A stretch of 64,000 nt of DNA from Bondarzewia mesenterica (lineage: Eukaryota > Basidiomycota > Agaricomycetes > Russulales > Bondarzewiaceae): contig SGPL01000075.1 of NCBI GenBank assembly GCA_004802705.1, positions 18,428 to 82,427 of the forward strand. Direction: 5' to 3'. Shown in pieces: positions 33,948 to 46,300 of the stretch (positions within the stretch are counted from its first letter, which is position 1; every line of letters starts with the position of its first letter). The notes beneath the pieces are model-generated. The model ran no database searches and was not told the origin of the DNA. It worked only from the letters and a program-made list of their open reading frames with translations. Both the position numbers and the translations under genes were made by a program.

Positions 33948-35990
33948 TTACCACGGCTCGATGTCGATGGCGTCCGCCTTGAGCATATAAATTGCCGTCT
34001 GGTTGTCCTCGCCTCTGGTGAGGCGGGCGATTCGAACGCCCTGAAGTAGTACGCGTCAACGACTTCGTCCGTGGACGGGCCCTTGACCTGCGAGTCAAGT
34101 CGAGCGGTCAGTAGGTGAGGGTTGGAAGGTACTTATGTTTTGTACTGATCCTCGCCACTTTCCAGACGGTGCCCCGACCCATGTTCTTTTTTCCGATGTT
34201 CGCCCATACCTTCGGAGTAATCGGCGATGAAGAAGAGAAGAGAAGAANAAAAAAAANAANAAAGTGAGCGGTCGATTCATCGCGACGGCATGCATACTGC
34301 GGATCCGGATTGACCTGTTCCTGTGAGAGCTGGGCTTTGACAACAAGATCCTTCCGGACAGCCCGGAGCGTTTGTAGTTCCTCGCTCTGCAGGTCGATCG
34401 GGCGGGGTGTATGACCCGTTGGACGAGACGCCCGATTCGAAGTAGTGCCCGAGACCCTCGTAGTCCGAGTCCGACGTGACAACCGCCAGAACGACTCATC
34501 GCCTGTCCAACACGTCAGCACGTCGCAGCGCACAAAACAAAACAGACAAAAAAAGGGAGAGAGAGGGGAGGGATATTACGGGCCGTACTTCTGGAGTTAG
34601 TTTGGTTGCCATCGGGGGTGTGTTCGAATGTATCATGTGCGCAGTCTTGACAGTACCCAACGCGTGCGCGTTCGGCCTGTTCTCCTTGACCAGCAGCACC
34701 CAGCGCTTGTCGAGCGATGGCCCGAGACAGTATCAGCTGTGGCCTCCTGGGTTTGGACGGTAGGTCCTGAACCAGTCTCTAGAGCCGCCTTGGCCGTAGT
34801 CCTTGAACAATCTCGGCTCGACCTATCTGGGGCAACAGTCGTCATTCCGAACGGTCCGTAGACATGTGCCCGTGAGAGAGAACAGGTCACTCACTTTCCT
34901 TTGAGCGGCTTCTGTTTCAGTGCAGGCTTGCTTGGAGCTGCAGCAGATGCAGCGAGCTTGAGCACTTCGCCTATGAGCAAGTCTGGCCACAGCTCTGTGA
35001 TTGGAGCGGCACTAGTCACGTCAATTATTCGCCATGTCCGGTAGTCCGCCATTGAAGGAATCCATTATGCGATGTTGGTAGACAGCAAACTCCCTATATG
35101 TCGATCCAATCGATATCATGACACGCTCATCAACCCCTCCGGCGCTGAAACAGGTTCAAAAATGCACGATGCGAGAGACTATACCTTAACCGTAATGGTG
35201 AGATGCTCAGTCTGGTCAATGTCCTTATTGATATTCTCGGTCTGTGCGCTGCCTGCTGCTGCTCCCAAGCTTGACACGTACGTCGTGGCCATCGCGATTT
35301 TGGCCTTCATCTTCGCCTGGAATTTATTCTCCGTCATCTACAGATGATTTACCCGTTGATCGAGAAAAGAAATCGGCGAACAAGAGGTAATACGACAATA
35401 AGGGCGTACCGTCGCACTGGTTTTGATACTGTCCGTCGTCACGAGGAGTCCACCGAGTGTCACCTCTGTCTGGAATGCATGTCCGTAGACATGGAATACC
35501 TTTTTGAGGGCCGTCTTCTTGGCCTCATCAATTTTCTGGTCAAGGGCTTTTTAATCGCGTCGACAAACTTTTGGGAGGGCGATAATGTTGCGGGGTCGAA
35601 TGCGACCGTAAGGTAACAAATGCATATTTATAGGAGCGATGGTGAAAATCATCTTTCCGGCGGTGTTGGTCCCAGTCATTTAATAAATTCCGCCTCAGCA
35701 GCTCCAGCGGCGCTGGACGAGTTGAATGGACTCAGTTAATGCAGGATCAAGTCACGATAAAGATTTACCTACAAAGGCGTGGACACTGAGATGGCGACTC
35801 TGCCCCAACCTTGGCGGACATACTTCGCAGTGTGCACGGAATATGTCGTTTCTGAGTCGATATAAGAGTTGGGATTGTGGTACTACATTCACGCCTTTCT
35901 AGAATATTACCTTCGCCCCCGAGTCAACAAGCACCGCGGCAATATATGTCAAAGTCACCCATGCGGTCATCGTATTCATGATTGGAACTT
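33948..35990 (-). pseudogene. Decayed MACPF-domain gene with a Vps62-like C-terminal part
   Basis: Minus-strand pieces together resemble basidiomycete proteins with a membrane attack complex/perforin domain. These may be pore-forming or non-lytic; function cannot be inferred here. The signature segment, including YGHAFQTEVTLGG, is at about 35,410-35,516. A downstream WIPS...YRTWRIIDVT block is at about 35,010-35,065. A YEGLGHYFESG block (34,430-34,475), an LQTLRAVRKDLVV block (34,320-34,400) and the tail YMLKADAIDIEPW ending at the TAA 33948-33950 fit the Vps62-like C-terminal region. Breaks: in-frame TAA at 35065-35067; a frame change at the T5/A5 run 35,548-35,552; another frame change near 34,395-34,415; Ns at 34,248-34,260. 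The 5' end is unclear. No aegerolysin-type partner gene is seen nearby. Confidence 0.65.
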
Positions 35991-36328
35991 GAGCCCGAAG
36001 TGAAGAGGATGCAGGCCAAGCAAGGAGTCACAATACACTATGAACGCAGATTGGATTGAGTATGTATGGGCTTTGCGAAGGTTCACCTCCGTAATACTCG
36101 GGACTTGCCCAATTGGCTCCCGTAACTAACGTAGCGTGGTCACGCCACACCAAAGTCGCGAGGAGTTCGAGTCCGCGTTTCCGCCGAGTCGTTCTCAAGA
36201 AACTTCCCACATACTCTCCTTCTCTCGAACCACTCGTGCTGGGCTCTCCTTTTCTTCCATATATTCTTCTTAATCAAGCATAGGTTCTATTTCTTTCAAA
36301 ATTAACTCAGGACATCCGTGACGCGATC
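35991..36328. other. Divergent intergenic region, MTHFR promoter
   Basis: Between the unclear 5' end of the MACPF remnant and the MTHFR start. A minus-strand open frame at 36028-36210 lacks family character. The final 100 bp are C/T-rich and likely the MTHFR leader. Confidence 0.35.
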
Positions 36329-38534
36329 ATGAAAATCAGCAAAAAGATTGAGCAGGCTACAAAGGAAGATAAAATATGGTGGTCATTCGAGTATTTTCCT
36401 CCTCGAACGGCGCAGGTGAGATTTCCACTGTCAAGAAAAACCCTCCTTGATTTTGATAGATATCTGTTTTAGGGCCTTCAAAATCTCTTGGATCGCATAG
36501 AACGCATGCGCGCACTGGGTCCCGAATTCCTAGACATCACATGGTGTGTCTATTCCTGTCAGTTTATCTGAAAAAGTTGACAGTCTCCCAGGAACGCTGG
36601 CGGACGGACGTCTGATCTTACTTCTGAGCTGGTCAAGACGTGTCAGGGCCTAATTGGCATTGAAACATGCATGCATTTGACGTGCACCAATATGCCCAAA
36701 AAGAAGGTGGATATTGCTCTGAGGGTAAGTTAGCTGCTGCACGGAACTAACGCTATTACTCACAATCACAATCATATATAGGAAGCGAAACAGCATGGTT
36801 GCCGCAATGTTCTTGCCCTCCGAGGGGACCCACCGACGGGGAAGGACGAGTGGGAAGCCGTCGAGGGTGGTTTCGTTCATGCCATTGATCTCGTCCGGCA
36901 CATCCGCGAGCACTATGGAGATCATTTCGACATTGCCGTTGCTGGTTTTCCGCAGATTCAGCTTCTGCCGCCTGAAGAGCGCGCCCTTGAACTGAAATAC
37001 CTCAAGGAAAAGATTGACGCCGGAGCCAGTTTCATCTTCACACAGATGTTCTACGACGTCGATATCTTCATTGACTGGGTCAAGGCCGTTCGGGAGGTTG
37101 GAATCACTGTGCCTATAGTGCCAGGCATCATGCCGATTCAGACGTGGAATGGCTTTCAACGAGCCACGAGCCTTGCAAAGACTAAGATTCCCCAATCCTT
37201 TTTAGACGCTCTTGAGCCCTATAAGAACGACGATGAGAAGGTCAGGAAAATTGGGACGAGGCTAGTCGCCGATCTCTGTCGGCGAATCTTGAAAGAGCCC
37301 ATTGGTATTCGGGGCCTTCACTTCTACACTATGAACCTTGAGAGGGGAACGAAGATGCTACTGGAGGAGCTCAACTTTGTCCCGCGAGTGGAGACTATCA
37401 AGCCCTTGCCATGGCGGCAGGTATGACCTTTTATTTATTGACTTGAGCAAGGCAGAAGTTCATGGTTGTTCCTCTAGTCGCTCACGCCCACTCGACGTCA
37501 AGAGACCATTCGTCCTATTTTCTGGTCAAATCGGACGAAGTCATATCTTTCGCGTACGGAAAATTGGGATGAGTATCCCAACGGCCGTTTCGGTGATTCC
37601 CGTAGTCCAGCCTACGGTGAGCTCGACGGTTACGGTGTATGGATTAAGCAGACAGTAGGTCCTACAACTGAAAGGTTTGTTATCATGATTGATCCGATTT
37701 TGCAGAAAGAAGATGCGCTCGCACTATGGGATCGTCCCACGACTTTCGCAGACGTTGCTAACCTTTTCAAACGTTTCTGCAAGAACGAGTTAAGCGCCCT
37801 TCCATGGTCCGACCAGGCTGCTTCGACGGAGACTTCTGTCATCGCTGAACCGCTGGCCAGATTGAACGAGCTTGGATTCTTGACCATCAACTCACAGCCT
37901 GCTGTGAATGGCGCGAGAAGCGATGACAAAGTCTTTGGATGGGGTCCCAGCAATGGCTATGTCTATCAGAAAGTTCGTGGCCGTTTTCAAGCATTTCCAG
38001 CTCTATTCAAGCTGACACAATTTTTGTCTGTTGTAGGCTTACCTCGAGTTTTTTTGTTTCGCCAGAACTCCTCGCACTTCTGCTACCTCACATTAAACAA
38101 GATGCCGATATCACCTATCATGTTATCAATAAGCGCGGGGATCTCAAGACCAACACCACTTACCAAGGCCCCAATGCCGTGACTTGGGGGGTGTTCCCCG
38201 GCAAGGAGATCGTCCAACCCACTATCGTAGAGGCCATCAGCTTTATGGCATGGAAGGTCCGTGATTTCTTCTACGTGAAATATTCGGATGTTGATGCATT
38301 TACTCGCCTTAGGATGAGGCATACGAGCTAGGCCAACAATGGGCTAAACTCTATGAACCTGACTCGCCGTCTCGCAAGCTCATCAGTGATCTGATGGGCA
38401 AGTCTCTCCTTGTGAATGTCGTTCACAATGACTTCAAGAAGCCAGATGCTATCTTTGAACCTTTCTACAAGGCCGGGGCCGAGTTCGCCGCTGCGTCTGA
38501 TGCTACAACGCAGCCCAATGGACATGCTAACTGA
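36329..38534 (+). CDS. MET13: Methylenetetrahydrofolate reductase
   Basis: Reduces 5,10-methylenetetrahydrofolate to 5-methyltetrahydrofolate for methionine synthesis, using FAD and NAD(P)H in the cytosol. Eight exons: 36329-36415, 36473-36543, 36592-36724, 36782-37420, 37478-37654, 37706-37972, 38037-38256 and 38313-38534, about 604 residues. The N-terminal TIM-barrel domain has WWSFEYFPPRT with the catalytic Glu, HLTCTNMPKKKVD, NVLALRGDPP and FTQMFYD; it ends with PLPWRQ, the linker before the regulatory domain. The C-terminal S-adenosylmethionine-responsive half includes RPIFWSNRTKSYLSRTENWDEYPNGRFGDSRSPAYG and VTWGVFPGKEI. In exon 7 a run of seven T (38,049-38,055) shifts the frame; six T would read LEFFVSPEL as the family requires, so one T is probably an error. 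MET12 is the alternative paralogue name. Confidence 0.95.
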
Positions 38535-39026
38535 ACCAAATCCCACACGATCACCGCTCTTTTTAGTTACTGCTTTTCTTTATTTCACACATCCGCTGTA
38601 TCAACACATTGCTGATCTCTTCATTCTTTACTGTCTCAGTTAATCGCATCACCGGGTTCAACCCCCGTTGTTCCTTGCTTTGTCTTGTATCAGGAATTTT
38701 TTTTTCGATCCTCACGTTATCTAGCATTACTATCTTACCCGCATATTGCATCAACTGCATCCCATTCCAAACACCTCTCATCTAGCATGATTTACCCTTG
38801 CCTCAACTGCATACATGTATATCTCCCGCTCAACCGTGCACTCAACTGGCCCTGCTACTTACTACTCATGCTCCGTCGAATCGTATCGCACGTTAAATTT
38901 GGTTCCAAACCGAAGCCGACCGGCTGCGTCGTGGTCATTTGGAAGGGGTGACAATTCGACATTTTCCGCGACAGTCGCAGGAAAAGCAACTCCCAACGCA
39001 TGGCAGCAACCGTGTATATGAAAACA
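38535..39026. other. Convergent intergenic region
   Basis: T-rich 3' flanks of MTHFR and the ELMO gene. No coding region or RNA gene is recognised. Confidence 0.4.
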
Positions 39027-41983
39027 TTATTGAGGGTCATACAAGTCCGAAAAAAAGAAATCGCTGTTCGTGGGCGGTGGTCCTGCCGTAAGCCCACTTG
39101 GTATCTCCACTTTGTCACCAGACAGATCTAGGGTGGATCACCAGTCAGTCCCATCGAGCGCCCTGATTGCACATACTTATAGTTCAACCTACCCAAGAGT
39201 TTAATTTTCAGTCCCAATTCAGTCAACGCTGTCACAAAGTCCGCCGTCTCAGACGACGCAACATGTCCCCCATCTCTGCGAAGGATGTTCAGCCCATCGG
39301 TCCAATCCGCCCATCTCGACTGGTCAGGGGCTATCTGGTCTGAGAGTGAACCCTCATGTGTGCTGATCAACGAAAAAGAAAGTGGTGAGGGGACGGTGGG
39401 CGAATTTGGAGGGAGATCTCCCTGAACGAGGCTGGATGGTGGCGCACAGTTGGCCGTAGCAATCTCGCTGATGAGGGAAACTTCGATGCGGTCAGGCAAG
39501 TCTTCTAGCCCGTCTCGCACAGGGAACTTGACCTGACTGTCAACGTAATGCAAGTACTTTAGACCATGGTCCTTAGACCGCCCCAACGAAGATGGAAAGT
39601 GAGCACCTTCTCTGAGCCAGAATACCAATTTGGTGCACTCACCAGCCTCATAAAACGCCATGGTCGTGAAGGGCGGCGATTGCTAGGAGTATATGATGGA
39701 ACAACGGGTATGGCATTCATGAACCAAGCACCCTGAAGAAGACAGTGGATTCGTTGCTGTCGCACAAACTCATACGATTCTTTGTACAGCTTGTTGCGGA
39801 GATTTCTGCGTAAAACCTCGTCAGGTAATGAAGGTAGATCGAGACTCAATTACGCACCGAACGGGAACCTTGTTTAGCGAATCGTCCTCTTCCTCCAACT
39901 CCTTCATCTGTCTATCCCTCACTGCTTTGTACTCACATTCGTTGAAATCCTCTTCGACTTCATGCCACGGTCGGCTGCTTTCTTGTCTCAGGGCGACGTT
40001 CACTCTGTTGACGCATTGGCATTTGCAACCATGGCGAAAAAAAGAAATAGAGAGCACTCACTGACTGCGTACAAGGGCGACCACACGGCTGAAATCCGCA
40101 AGAGCAGCCCCGCTTTCGGTCCACATTCTCAGGAAGAAATTCGTCGCTAGGGCATGGACCTTATAGAAGTTCAGAAAGAAGGGCTGGAATGTAGGTGAAG
40201 TTGCATCTGAGACAATGTGTCAGATGCGAGTCATAATACTGCAATTAACGATGACACACATCCAGGGGCGAAGATGGCCCAATGATCTGATAGCAACTCG
40301 ACAACCTCGTTCGACGCTTTGGCAATAGGGCATCGCCGTTCAGGTGGTCTACTGACTTGTTCTTGAACGACTTTGGAAAAGAAGTCAGGGTCGTTCTGGA
40401 CAAAGTGCCGCTGTGATACATAAAGCACATGTCCTCAACTCACTATCCTCCTGATCAGAGAGTAGATTGGTTACTCACTAAGCAATCTAATCCCAGAACA
40501 CCGACTTCCACGAACTCATGGCTTATATTCTCCGAATCGAAGCCCAGCTGCCTCCATTTGAGTATCCCGCCCTCGCCATCATTCTCTGGCTGCAGCTTGC
40601 TATTCGACCAGATGTACTCAAGTGCGGCTTCGTGAGAAGGCTCAAGGTCCGGCTCGACGAGGGTGGTCTTTCTGCGATATGTAACCCGAGCTAGATTCCC
40701 TTGGAAGTCAAGTACGCATGACGATAGGTCTTCAATAGTATGCGAGGACATTAGACGCTAAGACGCCGAGTCAGCGATGGACGTGAAGGGGATAGGAAAG
40801 CAGGACTCACAACGACAACCTTTCTTGTATTTAGCCGCTCTAGCTTCGCAATGAACTCCTCCCACCATGTGTCGGTCGCATGGGACAACAAAGAGTTGAT
40901 CAACATCATGCTGACGAGTCACATAGATCAGCAACAGAACATCTCCTTACATCAGGATCGGAGAAGGGAACAACTGTTTTGGGTAGATAACTTCGCAACA
41001 TTCACCTGTGAAGCGCCAGCGCCGTATCTGCACTTCCAAGCCGGCTGACCACAGTCTCAAGTAAACCTTGTTCCTTCTTCATCTGTTCATATACGACATC
41101 AAAGCCGTAGCGATATACGGACCCTGGAGTAACCGCTGGAGCACTTCGACTTGAGCTAGCCACCAAGGGACCTGGGGCGCTCGTGGGATCGGCTTCTACT
41201 AGCCTCTTCAGAATCGCCGTGGCTGGTCTGCAGACATTGATCCGGGATTGTTGGGATGAGAGAATTTGGACGACTTTGAATATGAAGGCGCCGTCGAGGC
41301 TAGCCCACCCGTACTCCAAGTCCATCAAGTTCTGCATGGCCGTCAAGGCGTACTAGAAGACGATCCAAACTTGAAATGGCTGTAAAGGTCAAGAGAAGGG
41401 GTAAGAACATACTGCAAGGGTATTGCCGTAACTGACGTTGATGACGTCTATCAGAATGCGAACACCGTCGCGATTGACAAACTCATTCGCGAATTGCTCT
41501 TCCTGCCAAGAAGCCACGGTCCATGATTAAAGTCTAAGCAAACTCAACCCACTTACCCGAATGAATTTCTGGAGAGAAAAAAGCGCCATTTTCAAACCCT
41601 CCCCAGAAATGGTTAACTTTTTAGCAATTTCAGTTGCTTCAACGGCTGGCGAGCTGACAAGTCTGCAATCGAGAAGACAAAGTTTGAGTGAAGGAAAAAC
41701 TTATGAGGTCATGAGGCAGCAGAGGAGGAAGTGCCACGTACTTCAGGTGTGACTTTGCCTTGATCTTCTTCCTCAAATTATCATTCGTGACCAATTCGTC
41801 CGTTTCATCCCGAAGCGCGAAATCTGTGGAGGGTTCGTTGATCTTGAGATTTAGGCATAGCTGTTTTATGACATCTGCCACACTGAGAGTAGGATCAATG
41901 CGCGCTCGTACGGTCAAACCCTGCTTAGTAGTGACACTATTTGTAGGGATGAGTGCAGGTTTGGCAATTGTAGCACCAATCAT
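39027..41983 (-). CDS. ELMO/CED-12 domain protein
   Basis: A fungal member of the engulfment and cell motility family. ELMO proteins bind DOCK-type exchange factors and help activate Rac at the membrane. Twelve exons run from the ATG at 41981-41983 to TAA 39027-39029, roughly 700-750 residues. Order: N-terminal ubiquitin-like/RBD-type region (QGLTVRARIDPTLSVADVIKQL), armadillo-like helical repeats (EEQFANEFVNRDGVRILIDVI; ALTAMQNLMDLEYGWASL), the ELMO domain (ALALHSMMLINSLLSH...WWEEFIAKLERLN; FVQNDPDFFSKVVQEQ), and a C-terminal PH-like domain (CLLQGAWFMN ... PWRFMRLDHGLKYLHYVD; GLEDLPDRIEVSLISEI). All junctions I checked keep phase. The intron inside the PH region is 71 nt with a gctcac branch. 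The tail has five phenylalanine/serine residues and ends DPQ. Confidence 0.88.
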
Positions 41984-42184
41984 GGTGGGAAGCCGGCCGT
42001 GAGCTTTCGCCGTTTACACCTCCATCGTTTGATGGTGAATATGACATGGATGACAAATATTACTGGATGTACGTGGAGTGCGTCGGTGGGTGACGATGTT
42101 GCGGGCCCAAGAGATAGTCGGGGTAGTCGTAACTTGGTTTTTCTGAGTTTATGTATGACAAAATGAGGAGAAATCTGTGAAGAA

Positions 42185-42202
42185 GGGGGGGGGGGGGGGG
42201 GG
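42185..42202. repeat. Poly-G tract, 18 bp
   Basis: Eighteen consecutive G bases about 200 bp upstream of the ELMO start codon on the plus strand (poly-C on the ELMO sense strand). True length is uncertain in a draft assembly. Such tracts exclude nucleosomes and can form G-quadruplexes. Confidence 0.9.
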
Positions 42203-43193
42203 CAAAATGGATGGATCATGAGTTCGCCAAGTCCACAGAGAGTGTCAAAAAAGAGAGAATCAGTGAAGCGAAGGTGACGTCTTGCGCGACTCCTTTCTGT
42301 GAAAGAAGTCGCTCTGACTGACGTGCAAATGTCGAAATGGTTTCATCATATAGAGGGGGAAATCGACAAAAAAAAACTCACATCAATAGACGGATACTAA
42401 TCGCAGAATAATTGGATGATGACTGAGCAGGAAAGCTAACAATCGCCAANGATATGAGTTGCGGGTTTAGAAACTGTGAAGCCAGGTTTGAAGTTTGACC
42501 CATTTCACCATCCCGAAATGACACCAGGAAACAAATGGCAAGAATATGGCGTTATGGAACGTCTAAGATAAATCAAAAACGGCCGAGNTTGAAAACTCAC
42601 CGACGCTCTGCTGAGTATACGATTCCCACAACTCCCAGTACAGACCACNAACTCCAGCGGCAAAATGATATAAGCGAGGATATGAAGAATAACGTAGGAT
42701 GAGAACGTGAAATGGGTATATATATCTCGAGTGGCAGGGAGCAAAAATCACGAATAGCCTTCGGGCAGCTTCGGGCGGTGCACTGGGGTGCAGCGACGGA
42801 CTCGTTCACGGCTTAGTAGGACAAGCAGAAAACGAAAGAGGATAAGAGACACAGAGATAGAGATGGGCCGTGCTTTAGTGGAAAANTTGACGGCTCGTTG
42901 TCGTGAATAGAATACACCAGTGGGCTAGACAAATTGCCCAAGGACCAAACCGTCAAGATCTCGAGGTGATATTAGTATCGTGGGAACTCCGGTCTTGAAT
43001 TCGGTTACCGGGCATGGTAGGTATTATGCAACCCGTTTTGCATCCTCTTATAGCATGGAGGCCATTTCTAACATCTGAGGAAAACAAGANTTTTTTACAA
43101 AAAAGAAGTGGGAGTTAATCTAGCTGGTTCGGAAGGCTCTGCTCAGCCCGTTCCAACAAGTTGCCAACAAGTAAACTTTTTCTTGCCTGTTAT

Positions 43194-43199
43194 CACGTG
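43194..43199. promoter_or_regulatory. CACGTG box upstream of TOR
   Basis: CACGTG in the context ATCACGTGAC, 110 bp before the TOR start codon. Same core as at 3016, 4165 and 8155. Confidence 0.4.
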
Positions 43200-43308
43200 A
43201 CTGTTTTTACGTCAGTACCAATCAGCAATTGGACCCACAAGGCTCAGGCTACGAGAGGCTACGAGTCCTCCTTCGAGGAAATATCCAGTTCCCAGTCGCA
43301 TAGCGACA

Positions 43309-46300
43309 ATGTCTTTACCACCACAACCCGACATTTTCAACAACATTTTTCTTGGCCTGAAGAGCAAAAGCTCGGAAACTCGTCTCCAATCTGCACATGA
43401 GCTTCAACACTATGTACGTCTCATCCATCTTCACTCGCGATATTCAATTGACATGATCCGTATAGGTTTCCACCAAACTGTCAGAGATGTCGTCAGATTC
43501 AGCGGCGAAGCTATGGGACGATAGCATAAATCGACGACTGTTTGACCTTATTCACAGTACCAATAATGTCGAGAAGCTCGGTGGTATAACGGCCATTGGT
43601 GCGCCCCTCTACCTGCAGCGGACTGTATAGACGCGCTGACCGCATTTGTTCACTTTAAGATTGCCTTCTTGAAGTCGAAGATGAGGGCGTGGAGTCGCGC
43701 CGGAATCTCTTCAGATTCTACAACTACGTGAAATCTCTGCTTCCTAACGCCGACATTAATGTCATGCTGGCGGCTTCCAAGACTCTTGGGAGAATAGCAG
43801 AAATAGGTGGCCCTGATTTCGGTGAAAGCTTCATAATTCATGAAGTCCAGGCCGCAATAGGACTTCTACAAGGCGAAGGGCGTTACGCAGGCGTTCTCAT
43901 TCTGAAGGAACTAGCGAGGCACAGCGCGACGTACTTCCATTCGCACATTGATCTGGTCGTTGACAAAATTCTTGTACCCATGCGAGATTCGCGGGTTATA
44001 GTCAGAGAGGGGGCGGCGGAGCTTTTGGCTGCATGTCTAGAGATCATTACCCAGAGGGAAAGGCAGGCCCCCAGCAGTCATCTCTATCAGATTTTGAAGG
44101 ATGCGCAGCTTGGGTTGAAGACGACACAGCCAGAAATCATTCATGGTTCACTTCTCACACTCCGTGAGCTTCTGCTTCACGGAGGCATGGTACGCATAGC
44201 CGATCTCATAATACATCGTGCTTACCCATATCTTCTAGTTCATGAAGGAGACTTTCCTCGACACTGCGGAACAAATTTTGCGATTTAGGACACACAAGGA
44301 TGCTCTAGTCCGCAAGATGGTTATCACCCTCATTCCTACATTAGCAGTCTATGATACACAGACATTCTCGGAACACTACCTTCACAGAGCTATGGGGCAT
44401 TTGTTGCAGCAGTTGGAAAAGACTAACGAGCGATCTTTCGGTGAGTCATTTATTGTTGTCGTCTCAAACTTCTATAACATCTCTTTTAGCCTTCATTGCC
44501 ATCGGTCACGTCGCGGTCGCTGTCAGCAGTGACATGAAGCCCTTTTTGGACTCTATCATGGCGCAGATCAAACTTGGACTACAGAACAAGAGGTGTGTAA
44601 TTGTATCGTTAGCTAAAGTTGGACAACTCATGTCTGCGCAGCAAAAAGGCACCTTCGGAGGAACCGATGTTTCAATGTGTCGGAATGCTCGCCTCTGCTG
44701 TCGGCCCAAACTTGACAAAGCTTCTGCACGACCAACTAGACCTTATGTTCGCTTGTGGGCTGAGCGAGCCGTTGCGACAGGCGCTGGCCGCCATAGCGAA
44801 GTACATTCCGCCGTTATTGAAGACTATTCAAGGTCCGCATTGGTTCAGTAAACCATTTCAGACTTAACCTATCTCTGCTTTCTTAGATCGTCTTCTTGAT
44901 CTTCTCTCGGTCATCTTGAGCGGTCAAGTCTACAAGCCTCTAGGAGCTCCTTCAACACTCATGCGTGACAATGTCACGAACATATCCACAGACTTGAATG
45001 CTTCTCAGGTAAGACACAGCTGTTGATCATTCAACAAATTGACATTTGTTGATTGAAGTCACAGAGCGCAGGAAGTGGGAAAAGCCCAGAATTGATTACT
45101 CTTGCGTTGAACACCCTCGGCTCATTTGACTTTAGTGGTCTGTCCAGCTCACACTTTCCTTGGTACAAATCTTATTGATACCTATGTTCAGGACATGTGC
45201 TTAATGAATTTGTGCGCAATTGTGCTCTCCCGTACCTAGAGGAGGATCAGCCTGAAGTACGACGTGCTGCTGCTCTCACGTGCTGCCGTGTCTTCGCTCG
45301 GGATTCAATATGCTATCAAAGCAGCAATCATTCTATTGAGATCATCAGCGATGTCCTGGACAAGCTTTTGACAGTAGGAATTGCCGATCCAGGTTCGTGA
45401 CGATTATCATACCTCCCATAACCACAATTACTGATAGTACATCCCGATTTCTCTTGCAGATCCCAGCATTCGTTTAACCGTACTGTCTTCGTTGCACGAA
45501 CAATTTGACAAACATCTTGCGCAGGCGGAGAATGTAAGGTCGCTCTTCATTGCGCTGAACGATGAAGTCTTCGAGAATCGGGAGACTGCTGTCGGATTGA
45601 TCGGTCGTCTCGCTTTGCATAACCCAGCTTATGTTATGCCATCCTTGAGAAAGGCATTGATACAGCTGCTCACTGAACTGGAGTACTCGACTGTCACGTA
45701 CGTTCTCCATGACTGACTCTGTATACGTCCTGTTGCTTAATTCTGATCTTCAGCCGCAACCGGGAAGAGTGTACGAAGCTGCTCACTCTTCTAGTAGGTG
45801 CCACCCAACGCCTCATTAAGCCCTACGCTCTTCCTATGCTGCGCGTCCTTCTTCAGAAGGCTCAGGATAACAACGCGACTGTCGCTGCCAACGTTCTCAT
45901 GTGCCTTGGAGAGCTGGCTTGCGTAGGAGGCGAAGACGTCGAACCACACGTTCCCGAGCTCATGAACATAATCATCGCAAAGCTCTCTGATCCGTCTTTG
46001 GCCAAGCGAGATGCTGCTTTACACACTCTGGGACAGGTCTGTTCTAGTACGGGCTATGTTATCCAGCCGCTTTTGGATTATCCCCAGCTTCTATCGCTCT
46101 TGAGCAGGATTTTGAAGACGGAGCCGACACAGAATGTGAGAAGAGAGGTCATTAAGGTACTTGGTATCCTAGGGTCATTGGATCCTTACAAACGCAAGGT
46201 AAGACAATTGTATTTTGTCAATTCCACCCCCCCGTTGTGACATATTGTCTTTGAAGACAAAGCCAGATGAGGAATCTGCCGACGAGTCTTCAACACCCGC

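Larger units (their letters stand above)
41984..43308. other. Divergent intergenic region between ELMO and TOR
   Basis: About 1.3 kb with no supported gene. It holds an 18-G run at 42,185-42,202, scattered Ns, several open frames of 60-80 codons without family character, and CACGTG at 43,194-43,199, which is 110 bp upstream of the TOR start. Confidence 0.4.

Noticed and set aside
35072..35616. Plus-strand frames of about 90 codons with hydrophobic stretches
   Set aside because: Antisense to the MACPF remnant, whose minus-strand blocks match a known family order.
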